DNA from: a bacterium | Lineage (GTDB): Bacteria; Zhuqueibacterota; Zhuqueibacteria; Residuimicrobiales; Oceaniaggregativiventaceae | DNA length: 64,000 nt | Direction: 5' to 3' | NCBI GenBank assembly: GCA_029565675.1 | Contig: JAKQNP010000008.1 | Span: 124,001-188,000, forward strand | Shown here: piece after piece, positions 43,894-53,317 of the stretch | Layout of the letters: every line of letters begins with the position of its first letter | How positions within the stretch are numbered: the stretch's first letter is position 1 | Program-made: the position numbers and the translations under genes | Notes under the pieces: model-generated | The model's input: the letters and a program-made list of their open reading frames with translations, nothing else | Database searches by the model: none | Told to the model about the DNA's origin: nothing

Positions 43894-46770
43894 ATGAAGC
43901 CGATCGATTTCCAATTCTATCCCTTCGCTGAGGCGATTGTTCCATCCGCAGTGCAAAAATACGGTCAGGATAAAGCTGTTTTGATTTTCCCAACCGAGAG
44001 CAACAAGCGTTTGGCTGTGCAGGTGCTGCAAAAGAGTTGGGATTTTGCCAATGTTCAGCTGTTGACCATGGATGAGTTCAAAGAACGCGTTTTCTATGTC
44101 GACCGACCCCTGCTAAAAGAAGAAAAACGCACCATTGCTTTTTATCTTTCGTTGAGTGATCAAGATCGCGCTTATTTCAAGATCAACAATTATTTTCAAT
44201 CCATTGAATTGGCCCGCAATTTTTTCGACTTGTGGGAAGAATTCGACGAAGAGCGGGTCGGCGATCCGGTCGACCTCGATTTTTTTCTCGCAAACGGCAT
44301 CGATCTCTCCGCCTGGCAAATCGAAACCTTTGCCCGTCTGCAGCACATACGGAAGCAGTATCGCGATTTTTTACAAAAGCGTGGTTTTATCGACCAAATC
44401 TTTGTGGCGATACCGGAATACTTTCATCCAGCTGAACTGGCCGAATACGACACGTTCGTTTTTGTCAATCAATTCTATTATTCTCGATTGGAAAAATGGA
44501 TCATCGATCAGTTTGCCATTTTGGATAAACAGATTCATGTTCTTTATCAACTGCCTTCCGCTCTGGTGGTTCGCGATCAATTGGACGTCAATCCCTTTTC
44601 TCTCCGCGATTTGTTGACCGGCCAGACTCTCCCTTCACTGCAGATTGTGTGCGCCGACGAATCCTTTTCAATGCTGACCGCTTTTTTGCAGCAGCTCAAC
44701 CAAGAGAATGTTCACACTGCGGTGGATGTCGATTTTTGGAATAAACCCTACGCCAGCTATCTCTCTGCGGAAGCGTTTAAACTCAATTCCACCGTTCCCT
44801 TTTCCCGCACCTCGATCTACCGCATTTTCACGCAATTCCATAGGCTGATGCAGGCGTTGATCTATGACGGTCATCGCGTGCTGGTGCCGATGAATGCGCT
44901 GATGGCAGCGCTGGTAGCGGATGATTTTTTTCTCTATATCTGTCGCTCTGTCGGCATAAAAGAATGCGCGACTTTGCAGGAGCGCTGTCTGCAAGTTGTG
45001 ATGCAAAAACTCGACGACCTTTTCAGGGCTGTCGAACTTGCGCCGCCTATCGCTCAGGATTTGGGTATTGACGATCCGGATGTCTCCCGCTGGCTGCAGG
45101 GTTTTTACCGCACCGTCAATGCCTTGCGCGATATTTCGACCATCGCCGCCCTGGTCGATTTGATCGACAAAAAAGACGGAATCAAGGTGCACTGGATGAT
45201 CAGGCCTGGCGATCTTTGGACAACCGATGCTCTGGAAACTTTTTATCGCATGCTCTCCGATTTTTCCGCCATCGAAACTTTTCCGCTGGTCGATTCCTGG
45301 GTCGATTTTTTTGCTGCAGGATCACGACCGGCGGCAGCTGCAGCTGAAGTCTTGCGACTTTTCCTTGACTATATGAAGGCCAAACAAGTCCATCTTTCTG
45401 AAAACAAACCAGCGAAAGCGGTTGTACGGATGACCGATTTTCTCGATACCCGCAACATGAGCTATCCTTCGGTCGCTGTGCTCAATCTGGTTGAGGGTTC
45501 CTTGCCGCATTCCCGCCGCATTCCGTTTCTTTTTACCGAACCGCAGCGAAAGCTGTTGCATCTCAAAACCTATGAAGAGATCAAATTGCGGGAAAAGTAC
45601 TATTTTTACCGGCTGTTGCTCTCTTCACCGCGCGTCTTGTTGTTTACTTGCGCCAACCAGGAACAGGATATCGAGATGAGTTCTTTTCTCGAGGAGATCC
45701 TGCTCGAGTTTCCGGCGGCAGAAAACAACTTTTTTCACCAACGAGAGAGTTGTTACAAAGCGGTTCACAGCGAAATCAGCAGACCCAGAGTTGCACGGGC
45801 GCGCTATCGACCTCCGGACAATCCGGAGTATTTTCGTTTGCGCTATCAGAATGATTTTCCTGCGCAGGAGATCCAACTTACCTACACCAAATTTAAACAG
45901 CTGAAGAACAACAGCATGGTCTATTATCTTCGGGTTGTCTGCGGTTTACAAGAGCTGCCCGTGCAGGCCGAGGAAGATTATTCTTCTCGCCTGATCGGAA
46001 TGATCGTGCACGATGCGATGAATCTGGTTTGGCGGAATGTGTTGCGCGATCAACAGAACAAACCCGTTGTGCTGCGACAAGCTGATTTGTCGGCAGCCCA
46101 ATGGCATAAAGCTTTGCAGACCGTGCTGGGCAGTTCAGACTATGATTTAAAAGTTCCGCACAACTACACAGATGTCTACTTTGCCGAGATTGTCTTGCCG
46201 ATCGTGGCGGAAAATTGCAGCCGCTTTGTCGATCATTTGACTGGGAAGTGGGGTGAACGGCCGGTGATGATCTATCCCGAGGCAGAGTGGGAAAAACGCC
46301 AGTTCAAAGAGATCCTGTCCGCAACAGAGAATGCCCTTGAATGCCGGGTTTGCATTCACGGCCGCGCCGATCTGCGCCTGGAAGAGGTGAATGGCAATGA
46401 ATTCTATATTGTCGACTATAAAACCGGAGCCTACGACGCTGATCAGCTCAATTGGTACGAAAGCTATTACTATCTTCTCGAACACCCAGAATGGTCGGAA
46501 AGAGTGGATTCGATTTTTGTCGTTTTGACCGAAAACAGCGACAGACCGGTCATCAAGAGCAACAGGCGGCAGGGATTGCGCAGCGGTCCGCAGGTGATTA
46601 AGCTGCGGCTGCAAGAGATTTTGCAGCACATTGCACAAGATGGCTTTACCGTGCCGGCGCAAAAAACCCAGGCGCGAATTTGGCAGGAGGTCACTCGAGC
46701 CGATCTTTATACTCCGAACCTGCGCCGCCAAGGCAAAAATTCGATAGATGGAGATGAGGATGTCGAATAG
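43894..46770 (+). CDS. AddB-like PD-(D/E)XK nuclease/inactivated helicase subunit
   Basis: 958 residues. The N-terminal part resembles AddB/RecB-like exonuclease subunits in its order of blocks (FPTESNKRLAVQVLQKSW, then VAVLNLVEGSLPHSRRIP at the motif for chi-scanning proteins) but has no Walker A, so it should not hydrolyse ATP. The C-terminal nuclease contains HGRADLRLEEVNGNEFYIVD with D841-Y-K843, the PD-(D/E)XK core. The four-cysteine Fe-S cluster of Bacillus AddB is not visible: the block LTYTKFKQLKNNS lacks the expected Cys-Pro. It overlaps the AddA-like gene by 11 bases. Together they should form a helicase-nuclease that processes double-strand breaks. Confidence 0.82.
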   Translation: MKPIDFQFYPFAEAIVPSAVQKYGQDKAVLIFPTESNKRLAVQVLQKSWDFANVQLLTMDEFKERVFYVDRPLLKEEKRTIAFYLSLSDQDRAYFKINNYFQSIELARNFFDLWEEFDEERVGDPVDLDFFLANGIDLSAWQIETFARLQHIRKQYRDFLQKRGFIDQIFVAIPEYFHPAELAEYDTFVFVNQFYYSRLEKWIIDQFAILDKQIHVLYQLPSALVVRDQLDVNPFSLRDLLTGQTLPSLQIVCADESFSMLTAFLQQLNQENVHTAVDVDFWNKPYASYLSAEAFKLNSTVPFSRTSIYRIFTQFHRLMQALIYDGHRVLVPMNALMAALVADDFFLYICRSVGIKECATLQERCLQVVMQKLDDLFRAVELAPPIAQDLGIDDPDVSRWLQGFYRTVNALRDISTIAALVDLIDKKDGIKVHWMIRPGDLWTTDALETFYRMLSDFSAIETFPLVDSWVDFFAAGSRPAAAAAEVLRLFLDYMKAKQVHLSENKPAKAVVRMTDFLDTRNMSYPSVAVLNLVEGSLPHSRRIPFLFTEPQRKLLHLKTYEEIKLREKYYFYRLLLSSPRVLLFTCANQEQDIEMSSFLEEILLEFPAAENNFFHQRESCYKAVHSEISRPRVARARYRPPDNPEYFRLRYQNDFPAQEIQLTYTKFKQLKNNSMVYYLRVVCGLQELPVQAEEDYSSRLIGMIVHDAMNLVWRNVLRDQQNKPVVLRQADLSAAQWHKALQTVLGSSDYDLKVPHNYTDVYFAEIVLPIVAENCSRFVDHLTGKWGERPVMIYPEAEWEKRQFKEILSATENALECRVCIHGRADLRLEEVNGNEFYIVDYKTGAYDADQLNWYESYYYLLEHPEWSERVDSIFVVLTENSDRPVIKSNRRQGLRSGPQVIKLRLQEILQHIAQDGFTVPAQKTQARIWQEVTRADLYTPNLRRQGKNSIDGDEDVE

Positions 46771-49700
46771 CGTCAAAAAGGTCATCCGCGCCAGCGCCGG
46801 CACGGGTAAAACTTATCGCCTTTCTCTCGAATATATTGCCCTCCTTTTGCGGTTTCGCCGTCTGGGCATCCAGTTCAATGAAATTTTGGTGATTACCTTT
46901 ACCAAAAAGGCGACGGCAGAAATACGCGACCGCATTTTTGCCCACTTGAAATCGCTGACGCAAAACTCCGACAGCCAAGCGGCGCAAGCGCTGCATCAGA
47001 ACCTGCTCGCTTTTGGCATTCAACTGGCTGATTTCGATATAGACTATTTGCAGACGATTTATCGCGAAATGCTGAAGAACAAGGATCGCGTGCAGATCAG
47101 CACGATCGATTCCTTTACCAACACGATTTTTCACTCCATGATCGCCCCGGTAATGGGTATGACCCATTACGAAATCGATGAGGAGATCCGTCAGCAAAAC
47201 CTGTCGGAAATCAGCGAGTATTTGTTGCGCGACCCAAGCCATTTGGCGCTGATCAAGAAATTTTTGCAGCAAGGTGCACAACGCAATATCCAGGCCTATG
47301 AAAAATTGATCCATTCGATCATCGACAAGCGATGGATTTTTCATTTCATCGACGATGCCGGCATTCGGCGGAGCGATGGAAGGATCGCCGCCACCGAACT
47401 GGATAAAATGTATGATTTTTTTTCAGCCACCTATTTGCAGATCATCGATCGCCTGGTGCAATACCTGCATGAAGAACAGAATGATTCACCCGCCGGGGCG
47501 CTGTTGACGGCCGATTTTTATGCGCTTTTGCAAAATCGAACCGGCGATGTGCAAGAGTGCTTGCAGGCATTCAAACAAATGGTGCAGGATCCGCAAACCG
47601 CGCAGCCGTTTTTCAATTTGGTGTTGGCGAAAAGAACTTTTTGGCACGGCGGCAGGTTGCTGCGCAAAAAGAAAGATGCTGAACTCAAGGAGGAACTGAT
47701 CCAAAAGATTGCCAAGGCTGCCGGGGATCTGGGCGATTATCTGCTCTTCAGCTGTGTTTTTCCGGAACAAGAGATCCTTTTTGAGTTGGCCGATCGGGTT
47801 CTGGCCAAATACGACGAGATCAAGACGCGAGACAGAATTTTCACCCATTCCGATATCTCCTATTATACCTTTCGCCACCTCTATGATCCCGAATTGTCGT
47901 TGATCGATCAAGACAGGGTGACCAACTCTTTCTATGAGTATCTGACCAACCGTATTCGCTTTGTGCTGATCGATGAGTTTCAGGATACCAGTGTCTTGCA
48001 GCTCAAGATACTTCAACCGATCATCAATGAAGTGACCAGCGGTATAGGGGCGAGACCGTATGGGGGCGCGATCGTTGTCGGCGATGAAAAACAATCGATC
48101 TATGAATGGCGCGGCGGAGAGCGAGACCTGTTGCTGCGGATGCCGGCGATTTTGCAGTCAGATGAGGTGTCATCTCTGGATACGAGTTTTCGCAGTTCTT
48201 TTATGCTGATCGACTTTTTCAACCAACTTTTTTCTGATGCGGTCTTTCACGAACAGCTCAATCAGCGCGGCATTGAATGGCAATATCAGCAGATAAAAGC
48301 TTTTCGCCAGAATGATCCAGGATCAGCGGAAGTGCATCTGCGTGGATTTGGCAAAGCGGCCGAACAGGTTTCCAAACACGAAGTGTTGCACGAATATGTG
48401 CAAAAAGTGGTTTTGCCCAAAGTAACCGACCCAAGGGTCGCCGGCAACACGGCTATTTTGACGCGCAAGAACAGCGACTTGCAGGAAATTGCCGCCATTC
48501 TCGATGAAGAGCGCATCGATTATGTCCTCGATTCCTCCAAGTCGATTTTGGAGCACAGGATGATCCGCCCGCTTCTCCACCTCTTCCGCTTTCTCGTCTA
48601 TCGCCAGATGATCGACCTGTTGCGGTTCTTGCGTTCAGATGCAGTGCTGTTGGACAGCGATTCGCTCAAGGCGCTGTCGATCGCATATCGCGATTGGCAA
48701 AGCCAAGGACAGCCTGAATGTTGGATCGATTTTCTGCGCAGTGTTGCAGGGATACCGTTTATCTCAATTGTGCTGCAGATTGTTGAAGAATCTGTTGCTG
48801 TCCTCGATATCAGCGATCGCAGCGCCAGAGCCCCACAAGTCGGCAGCCGCACGGTGCTCAGCTTTGTCCACACTGTGATCGAACAGTTGGCGATGATTGC
48901 CTTGTTTGATCAGGAAAACGATATAAAAAATCTACATGCCTTTCTGGAACGGATCGCCGCTTTTGAACAACGAACAGGCGATTATGATCCGAATCTGGAA
49001 GGTTTTTTGCACTATTGCGAGGAGAACAAAAAACACCGGGAATTCGCGCAACAAGGTCTCGAGTCGGTGCAGATGGTGCAGTTGATGACCATTCACAAGG
49101 CCAAGGGACTCGAGTTCGACAATGTTTTTCTTTATCTCGATCTCTCTTCCCACGCCGGTTCAGATTATGGCCGCCTGCAGAGTTATTTGATTTACGATCA
49201 ACAATACAGGGGCGTGCAGGATTATCTGCTGACCTACCACTATGATGCGATTGTGCAGAATAGCATGAAGCGAACATTGGTTGAGGAAAGCGAAAGGCGC
49301 GGTCAAATCGAATCGTTGAACGCATTGTATGTGGCGATGACTCGGGCTCGTTTTAATCTGGTGGTGCTGGCGGCAGTCGACAGCAACAATTTAGCCGATT
49401 GGCTGCAGACGGAGGATGACGAGAAAAAGATCGAACGGTTGTTGTTGCGCCGTTTGGCTGCTCTTTTACTGGAACAGGATGCAGTGACCTGGGAAAGCGA
49501 CTCATATCTGCGCGGCCAGCTGGGCGAATATACTTTTGCTGCCGTGGAGAAGCCAACCGAGACCGTTGCGGCACCGTCCGCCGCTCCGAATATCGCCCGT
49601 TATATCGATTTTGATCGCCATCGATTGCGATCAGCGGTCACGGCGAAATTTGATTATGACAAGTATCCGGACTATCACACTGCCGCCCGGATCAACATCA

Positions 49701-50131
49701 ACGCCATAAAAGGCAACGTCATCCACTACTATCTTTCGTTTGTTCGCCATGACAGCGAACCAATTCGCCGGTGGGCGGCAGGCCGCACCTTTGCCTACTA
49801 TGGGAATTTGCTGCCAAAGCAGGAAATCGATCTTCTTGTCGCACGCGCAAACCATCTGATCGATGCGAATAACGATCTGTTTTCGATCGCACAATGGCCG
49901 CAGGTGTTCACGGAATGGGCGATGATCGATCCTGAGGGTCGGGAAGTCCGCCTCGATCGCTTGATGGTGAACCCCGATCACAAAGAGGTCTTGATCGTCG
50001 ATTTTAAAACCGGGGAGGCATACGAGGAGGAGCAAATCGGGCACTATGTGGAGACAGTGCGGGCGCTCGATTTTGTGCAGCAAAACGGCTATATTTGTAG
50101 AGGCAGATTTGTCGAGGTGGGTGAGATCTGA
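46760..50131 (+). CDS. addA: AddA-like UvrD-family helicase-nuclease
   Basis: 1123 residues from the ATG at 46760, which follows GAGATGAGG; it overlaps the AddB-like gene. Helicase motifs are complete: Walker A ASAGTGKT (11-18), ITFTKKATAEIRDRI, Walker B VLIDEFQDTS, VVGDEKQSIYEWRGGERDL, DTSFRSS, LMTIHKAKGLEFDNVFLYLD and YVAMTRARF. The C-terminal nuclease has D1081-F-K1083 in VLIVDFKTGEAY. Such enzymes unwind and degrade DNA from breaks, making 3' ends for RecA. It pairs with the AddB-like protein and the DprA-like protein. A bidirectional terminator follows. The alternative name RecB-like is possible. Confidence 0.9.
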   Translation: MSNSVKKVIRASAGTGKTYRLSLEYIALLLRFRRLGIQFNEILVITFTKKATAEIRDRIFAHLKSLTQNSDSQAAQALHQNLLAFGIQLADFDIDYLQTIYREMLKNKDRVQISTIDSFTNTIFHSMIAPVMGMTHYEIDEEIRQQNLSEISEYLLRDPSHLALIKKFLQQGAQRNIQAYEKLIHSIIDKRWIFHFIDDAGIRRSDGRIAATELDKMYDFFSATYLQIIDRLVQYLHEEQNDSPAGALLTADFYALLQNRTGDVQECLQAFKQMVQDPQTAQPFFNLVLAKRTFWHGGRLLRKKKDAELKEELIQKIAKAAGDLGDYLLFSCVFPEQEILFELADRVLAKYDEIKTRDRIFTHSDISYYTFRHLYDPELSLIDQDRVTNSFYEYLTNRIRFVLIDEFQDTSVLQLKILQPIINEVTSGIGARPYGGAIVVGDEKQSIYEWRGGERDLLLRMPAILQSDEVSSLDTSFRSSFMLIDFFNQLFSDAVFHEQLNQRGIEWQYQQIKAFRQNDPGSAEVHLRGFGKAAEQVSKHEVLHEYVQKVVLPKVTDPRVAGNTAILTRKNSDLQEIAAILDEERIDYVLDSSKSILEHRMIRPLLHLFRFLVYRQMIDLLRFLRSDAVLLDSDSLKALSIAYRDWQSQGQPECWIDFLRSVAGIPFISIVLQIVEESVAVLDISDRSARAPQVGSRTVLSFVHTVIEQLAMIALFDQENDIKNLHAFLERIAAFEQRTGDYDPNLEGFLHYCEENKKHREFAQQGLESVQMVQLMTIHKAKGLEFDNVFLYLDLSSHAGSDYGRLQSYLIYDQQYRGVQDYLLTYHYDAIVQNSMKRTLVEESERRGQIESLNALYVAMTRARFNLVVLAAVDSNNLADWLQTEDDEKKIERLLLRRLAALLLEQDAVTWESDSYLRGQLGEYTFAAVEKPTETVAAPSAAPNIARYIDFDRHRLRSAVTAKFDYDKYPDYHTAARININAIKGNVIHYYLSFVRHDSEPIRRWAAGRTFAYYGNLLPKQEIDLLVARANHLIDANNDLFSIAQWPQVFTEWAMIDPEGREVRLDRLMVNPDHKEVLIVDFKTGEAYEEEQIGHYVETVRALDFVQQNGYICRGRFVEVGEI

Positions 50132-50168
50132 AAAAAACAAGCCGGATGCTTACTCTGCATCCGGCTTG
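50131..50168. terminator. Convergent terminator between addA and the RND transporter operon
   Basis: CAAGCCGGATGC (50138-50149) pairs perfectly with 50157-50168 around TTACTCT. Seven A at 50131-50137 supply the U tract for minus-strand transcripts, so it is a good terminator of the efflux operon; it should also stop plus-strand reading less efficiently. Confidence 0.85.
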
Positions 50169-50179
50169 CGCAGTACGGA

Positions 50180-53100
50180 TTATTGAGCAAGGGCTTTGCG
50201 CCGGCGGCGCCGCAGAAAACCGCCCTTAAAGCGTCCTTTCAAATGTGCGCCAAAGGTTTCCATGCTGGCATAGATCACCGGCACAATGACCAGGGTGAGC
50301 AGCGTTGCAACCAGCAGTCCCCCCATCACCGCACGCGCCATCGGCGCCCAGATTTCGCCGCTTTCGCCGATTCCCAGAGCCAGCGGCAGCATGGCAAGGA
50401 TGGTGGTCAGCGAGGTCATCAGAACCGGCCGCATGCGGACCTTGCCGGCTTCGGCGATAGCAGCATACAGCTCAAAGCCGCGTTCCCGCAATTGGTTGAT
50501 ATAGTCGACCAACACGATACCGTTGTTGACAACAATTCCGACGAGCATGATGATGCCGATAAAACTCATCACACTGATGGTTGTGCCGGTGACGAGCAAT
50601 GCCAAGGCAACGCCGATCAGCGACAGCGGAATGGTGAAGAGGATGATAAAGGGATCGATCAGCGACTCGAACTGCGAAGCCATCACCATATAGGTCAACA
50701 AAATCGAGACCATCATTGCGATACCCAAATAGAAGAAGGATTCCTGCTGCTCTTCGGCAACACCGCCGATGTCATAGCGAAAATCGGGCGGCAGTTCAAT
50801 TTCTCGCATAATGTTTTCGACGTCGCGGGTCACACTCCTGAGATCGCGGTCGGCGATATCGATCGAGATGCTGACATATCTATCCTGGTCTTCGCGAGTG
50901 ATTTGTTGCGGCGCTCGAGTGTAGTCGATGGTCGCCAGTGCGCGCAGGGGAATCTGATCGCCGTGCGGGGTGGTGATCAGAATGTTTTCGAGATCCTGCT
51001 TCGTTTCGCGATACTCCTCGCCGAGCTGCACCCGGATATCGAATTCATCTCCGGATTCCCGATAGCGGGTAACCACGGAACCCAAAATGCTGGTGCTGAC
51101 CACCGAACCGATCTGCGCCGTGGAAAGGCCGAGATCGGCGATGCGCTGGCGATCGAGATTGATGGTCAGTTCCGGTCGCGATTCCTTTATGCTGACTTCG
51201 GTTTGCACGACGCCCTGGATCTTTTTGACGCGGTCGTCGATCGTGTTGGCAAGCGCTTCAGCAAAGACCAGATCATAGCCGATAAGTTTGAGTTCGATAT
51301 CGCTGCCGGCAAAGGCGTCGCCCATGCCGCCGCTGGCAAAGGTGGCTTTGACATCCGGAAGTTTGCCGATTTCTTCGCGCAACAATTGTTCGATATCCTT
51401 CAGATCTCGATCGCGTTCGCTGCGTTTCGGAAGTCGGATGCTGACCTCGCCTGCTGCCGAAGATTGGGACCCAAACAGTGCCATGATGCCTTCACCCTGG
51501 CCAAAGCTGCTGTAGATGAACTCCGCCTCCGGCACGTGCTCCCGAATGATGCGGTTGATCTCGTGAAAGGTTTTTTCCATTTCATCGAGACTGATCCCTT
51601 GCGTGCGTTCGACGCGAAATTCGAGATAGGCGTTGTCAGATTCAGGGATAAATTCACCGCCGCGCGCAACCAGAACGACCACCGCGAGAACAAAAGCAAT
51701 AAAAGTCGCCAACAACACTCTCTTGCGATGCAACAACGACCAACTCAGCAGACCCAAATAAAAAGTGCGGAAATTCTCCAAACCAGTCTGAATCGCATTT
51801 GCTGCTTTATTGAACAAACCCTTTGACGAAGACTTTTCTTTTGTTTTATTGAGCAAGCGCGATGACAGCAGGGGGATGAGAGTCAAGGCGACGAAAAGAG
51901 ATACCGCCAGCGAAAAACAGATCGTGATCGCCATTTCCTTAAAAAGCTCGCCGGAGATTCCCGGAACAAACAGGATCGGCACAAACACGGCAAGAGTGGT
52001 GAGCGTCGAGGCGGTGATGGCCATTGCAACTTCACCGGTTCCCTGGGTTGCCGCATCGCGGGATGAAGCTCCTTCCTGCCGGTAGCGAAAAATGCTTTCC
52101 AGCACCACGATGGAGTTGTCGACCAACATTCCGACTGCCAGCGCCAATCCTGCCATCGAGATCACATTCAGCGTCAGGTCGGCTTGGTCCATAACCGCAA
52201 AGGTCAGGATAATCGAGACCGGAATCGTAACCGCGACGATCAATGAACTGCGCACATTGCGCAAAAACAAGAGAAGCACGAGAAAAGCGAGAACCATTGC
52301 CTGAATGCCGTTGCTGCCCAGGTTGGAGACCGACTGATTGATGAATTCGGATTGATCCCAAAACACCTCGATGTTCACGCCCTGGGGAATCTGCAACCGA
52401 ATTTCCGGCAACCTGTCATTGACCGTTCGGCAGACTTGCACGGTGTTGGCATCCGATTGTTTCTGTACCATCATGACGACTGCAGGGTGGTCGTTTGCCC
52501 AGGTACGCGAGCGCTGTTCTTTAAAGCCATCGACGACCTGGGCGACATCGCGGATGCGGATCACTGAGCCGTTCAATGAAAAAATAGCCGTTTCTTCGAT
52601 TTGTTTCACGTTGGTGTATTCGCCGGCTGTCTGGATGCTATATTCCAATTTCGGAGTGTCGAGATATCCGGACGGGATTTGCAGATTGTTTTGCTGCAGT
52701 GCCGACACCACTTGTTGGATCGACAGCCGATGCGCGCGCAATCGGGTCGGATCGATCAACACTTTGATCTCCCGTTCCATGCCTCCGCCGGTAAAAGCGG
52801 TGGCTACGCCCTGCAGCCGCTCGATGCGCGGCTCAATGTCCTTTTCGGCGATGTGGCGCAACTCCGCCTGACCGTAAATATCCGAATTGACCGCCAGAAA
52901 CATGATCGGCTGTTGTGAGATATCAAAAGCAAAAACCAAGGGCTCAGTGGCGTCAGCCGGCAACACATCCCTGATCCATTCCATGCTGTTGCGAACATCG
53001 ATCTCAGCCTGGTTCATGTCGGTGTTCCAGGTAAATTCGATCACAACCAGCGAAAGGCCCTGTGAAGATTGCGAAGTGATCGACTCAACGTTTTCCACGG

Positions 53101-53317
53101 TTGCCAGATTTTCTTCCAAAGGCCGGGTGATGATATTTTCCATATCGAAAGGCCCCACCCCGGTATACTGGGTGATCACTGCGATGACCGGAAACTCGAG
53201 CTTGGGAAAGAGGTCGAGCTTAAGTCGCAGCAGGGAAAAGAGGCCAAAACCGACCATGATCAAATAGATCATGGCAAAGGTGACACCCCGGCGAACGGCT
53301 GTTTCGGTAATTTTCAT
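50180..53317 (-). CDS. RND-family efflux pump inner-membrane transporter (AcrB/MexB type)
   Basis: 1045 residues. Twelve membrane helices and two large periplasmic loops are expected from length and pattern; the start is KITETAVRRGVTFAMIYLIM. Key motifs: QSSQGLSLVVIEFTWNTD in the porter domain, GMLVDNSIVVLESIFRY in helix 4 and GIVVNNGIVLVDYINQLRER in helix 10. The proton relay of AcrB (D407, D408, K940) is here D-N and N, as in a group of related transporters. It exports drugs, bile-like compounds or other amphiphiles using proton force with the MFP and TolC proteins encoded upstream. Last gene of a tetR-tolC-MFP-RND operon. Confidence 0.94.
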   Translation of the reverse strand: MKITETAVRRGVTFAMIYLIMVGFGLFSLLRLKLDLFPKLEFPVIAVITQYTGVGPFDMENIITRPLEENLATVENVESITSQSSQGLSLVVIEFTWNTDMNQAEIDVRNSMEWIRDVLPADATEPLVFAFDISQQPIMFLAVNSDIYGQAELRHIAEKDIEPRIERLQGVATAFTGGGMEREIKVLIDPTRLRAHRLSIQQVVSALQQNNLQIPSGYLDTPKLEYSIQTAGEYTNVKQIEETAIFSLNGSVIRIRDVAQVVDGFKEQRSRTWANDHPAVVMMVQKQSDANTVQVCRTVNDRLPEIRLQIPQGVNIEVFWDQSEFINQSVSNLGSNGIQAMVLAFLVLLLFLRNVRSSLIVAVTIPVSIILTFAVMDQADLTLNVISMAGLALAVGMLVDNSIVVLESIFRYRQEGASSRDAATQGTGEVAMAITASTLTTLAVFVPILFVPGISGELFKEMAITICFSLAVSLFVALTLIPLLSSRLLNKTKEKSSSKGLFNKAANAIQTGLENFRTFYLGLLSWSLLHRKRVLLATFIAFVLAVVVLVARGGEFIPESDNAYLEFRVERTQGISLDEMEKTFHEINRIIREHVPEAEFIYSSFGQGEGIMALFGSQSSAAGEVSIRLPKRSERDRDLKDIEQLLREEIGKLPDVKATFASGGMGDAFAGSDIELKLIGYDLVFAEALANTIDDRVKKIQGVVQTEVSIKESRPELTINLDRQRIADLGLSTAQIGSVVSTSILGSVVTRYRESGDEFDIRVQLGEEYRETKQDLENILITTPHGDQIPLRALATIDYTRAPQQITREDQDRYVSISIDIADRDLRSVTRDVENIMREIELPPDFRYDIGGVAEEQQESFFYLGIAMMVSILLTYMVMASQFESLIDPFIILFTIPLSLIGVALALLVTGTTISVMSFIGIIMLVGIVVNNGIVLVDYINQLRERGFELYAAIAEAGKVRMRPVLMTSLTTILAMLPLALGIGESGEIWAPMARAVMGGLLVATLLTLVIVPVIYASMETFGAHLKGRFKGGFLRRRRRKALAQ

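Noticed and set aside
50183-51826. 547-residue open frame on the plus strand
   Set aside because: Antisense to the RND transporter gene, low-complexity His/Gln/Asp-rich, no domain.
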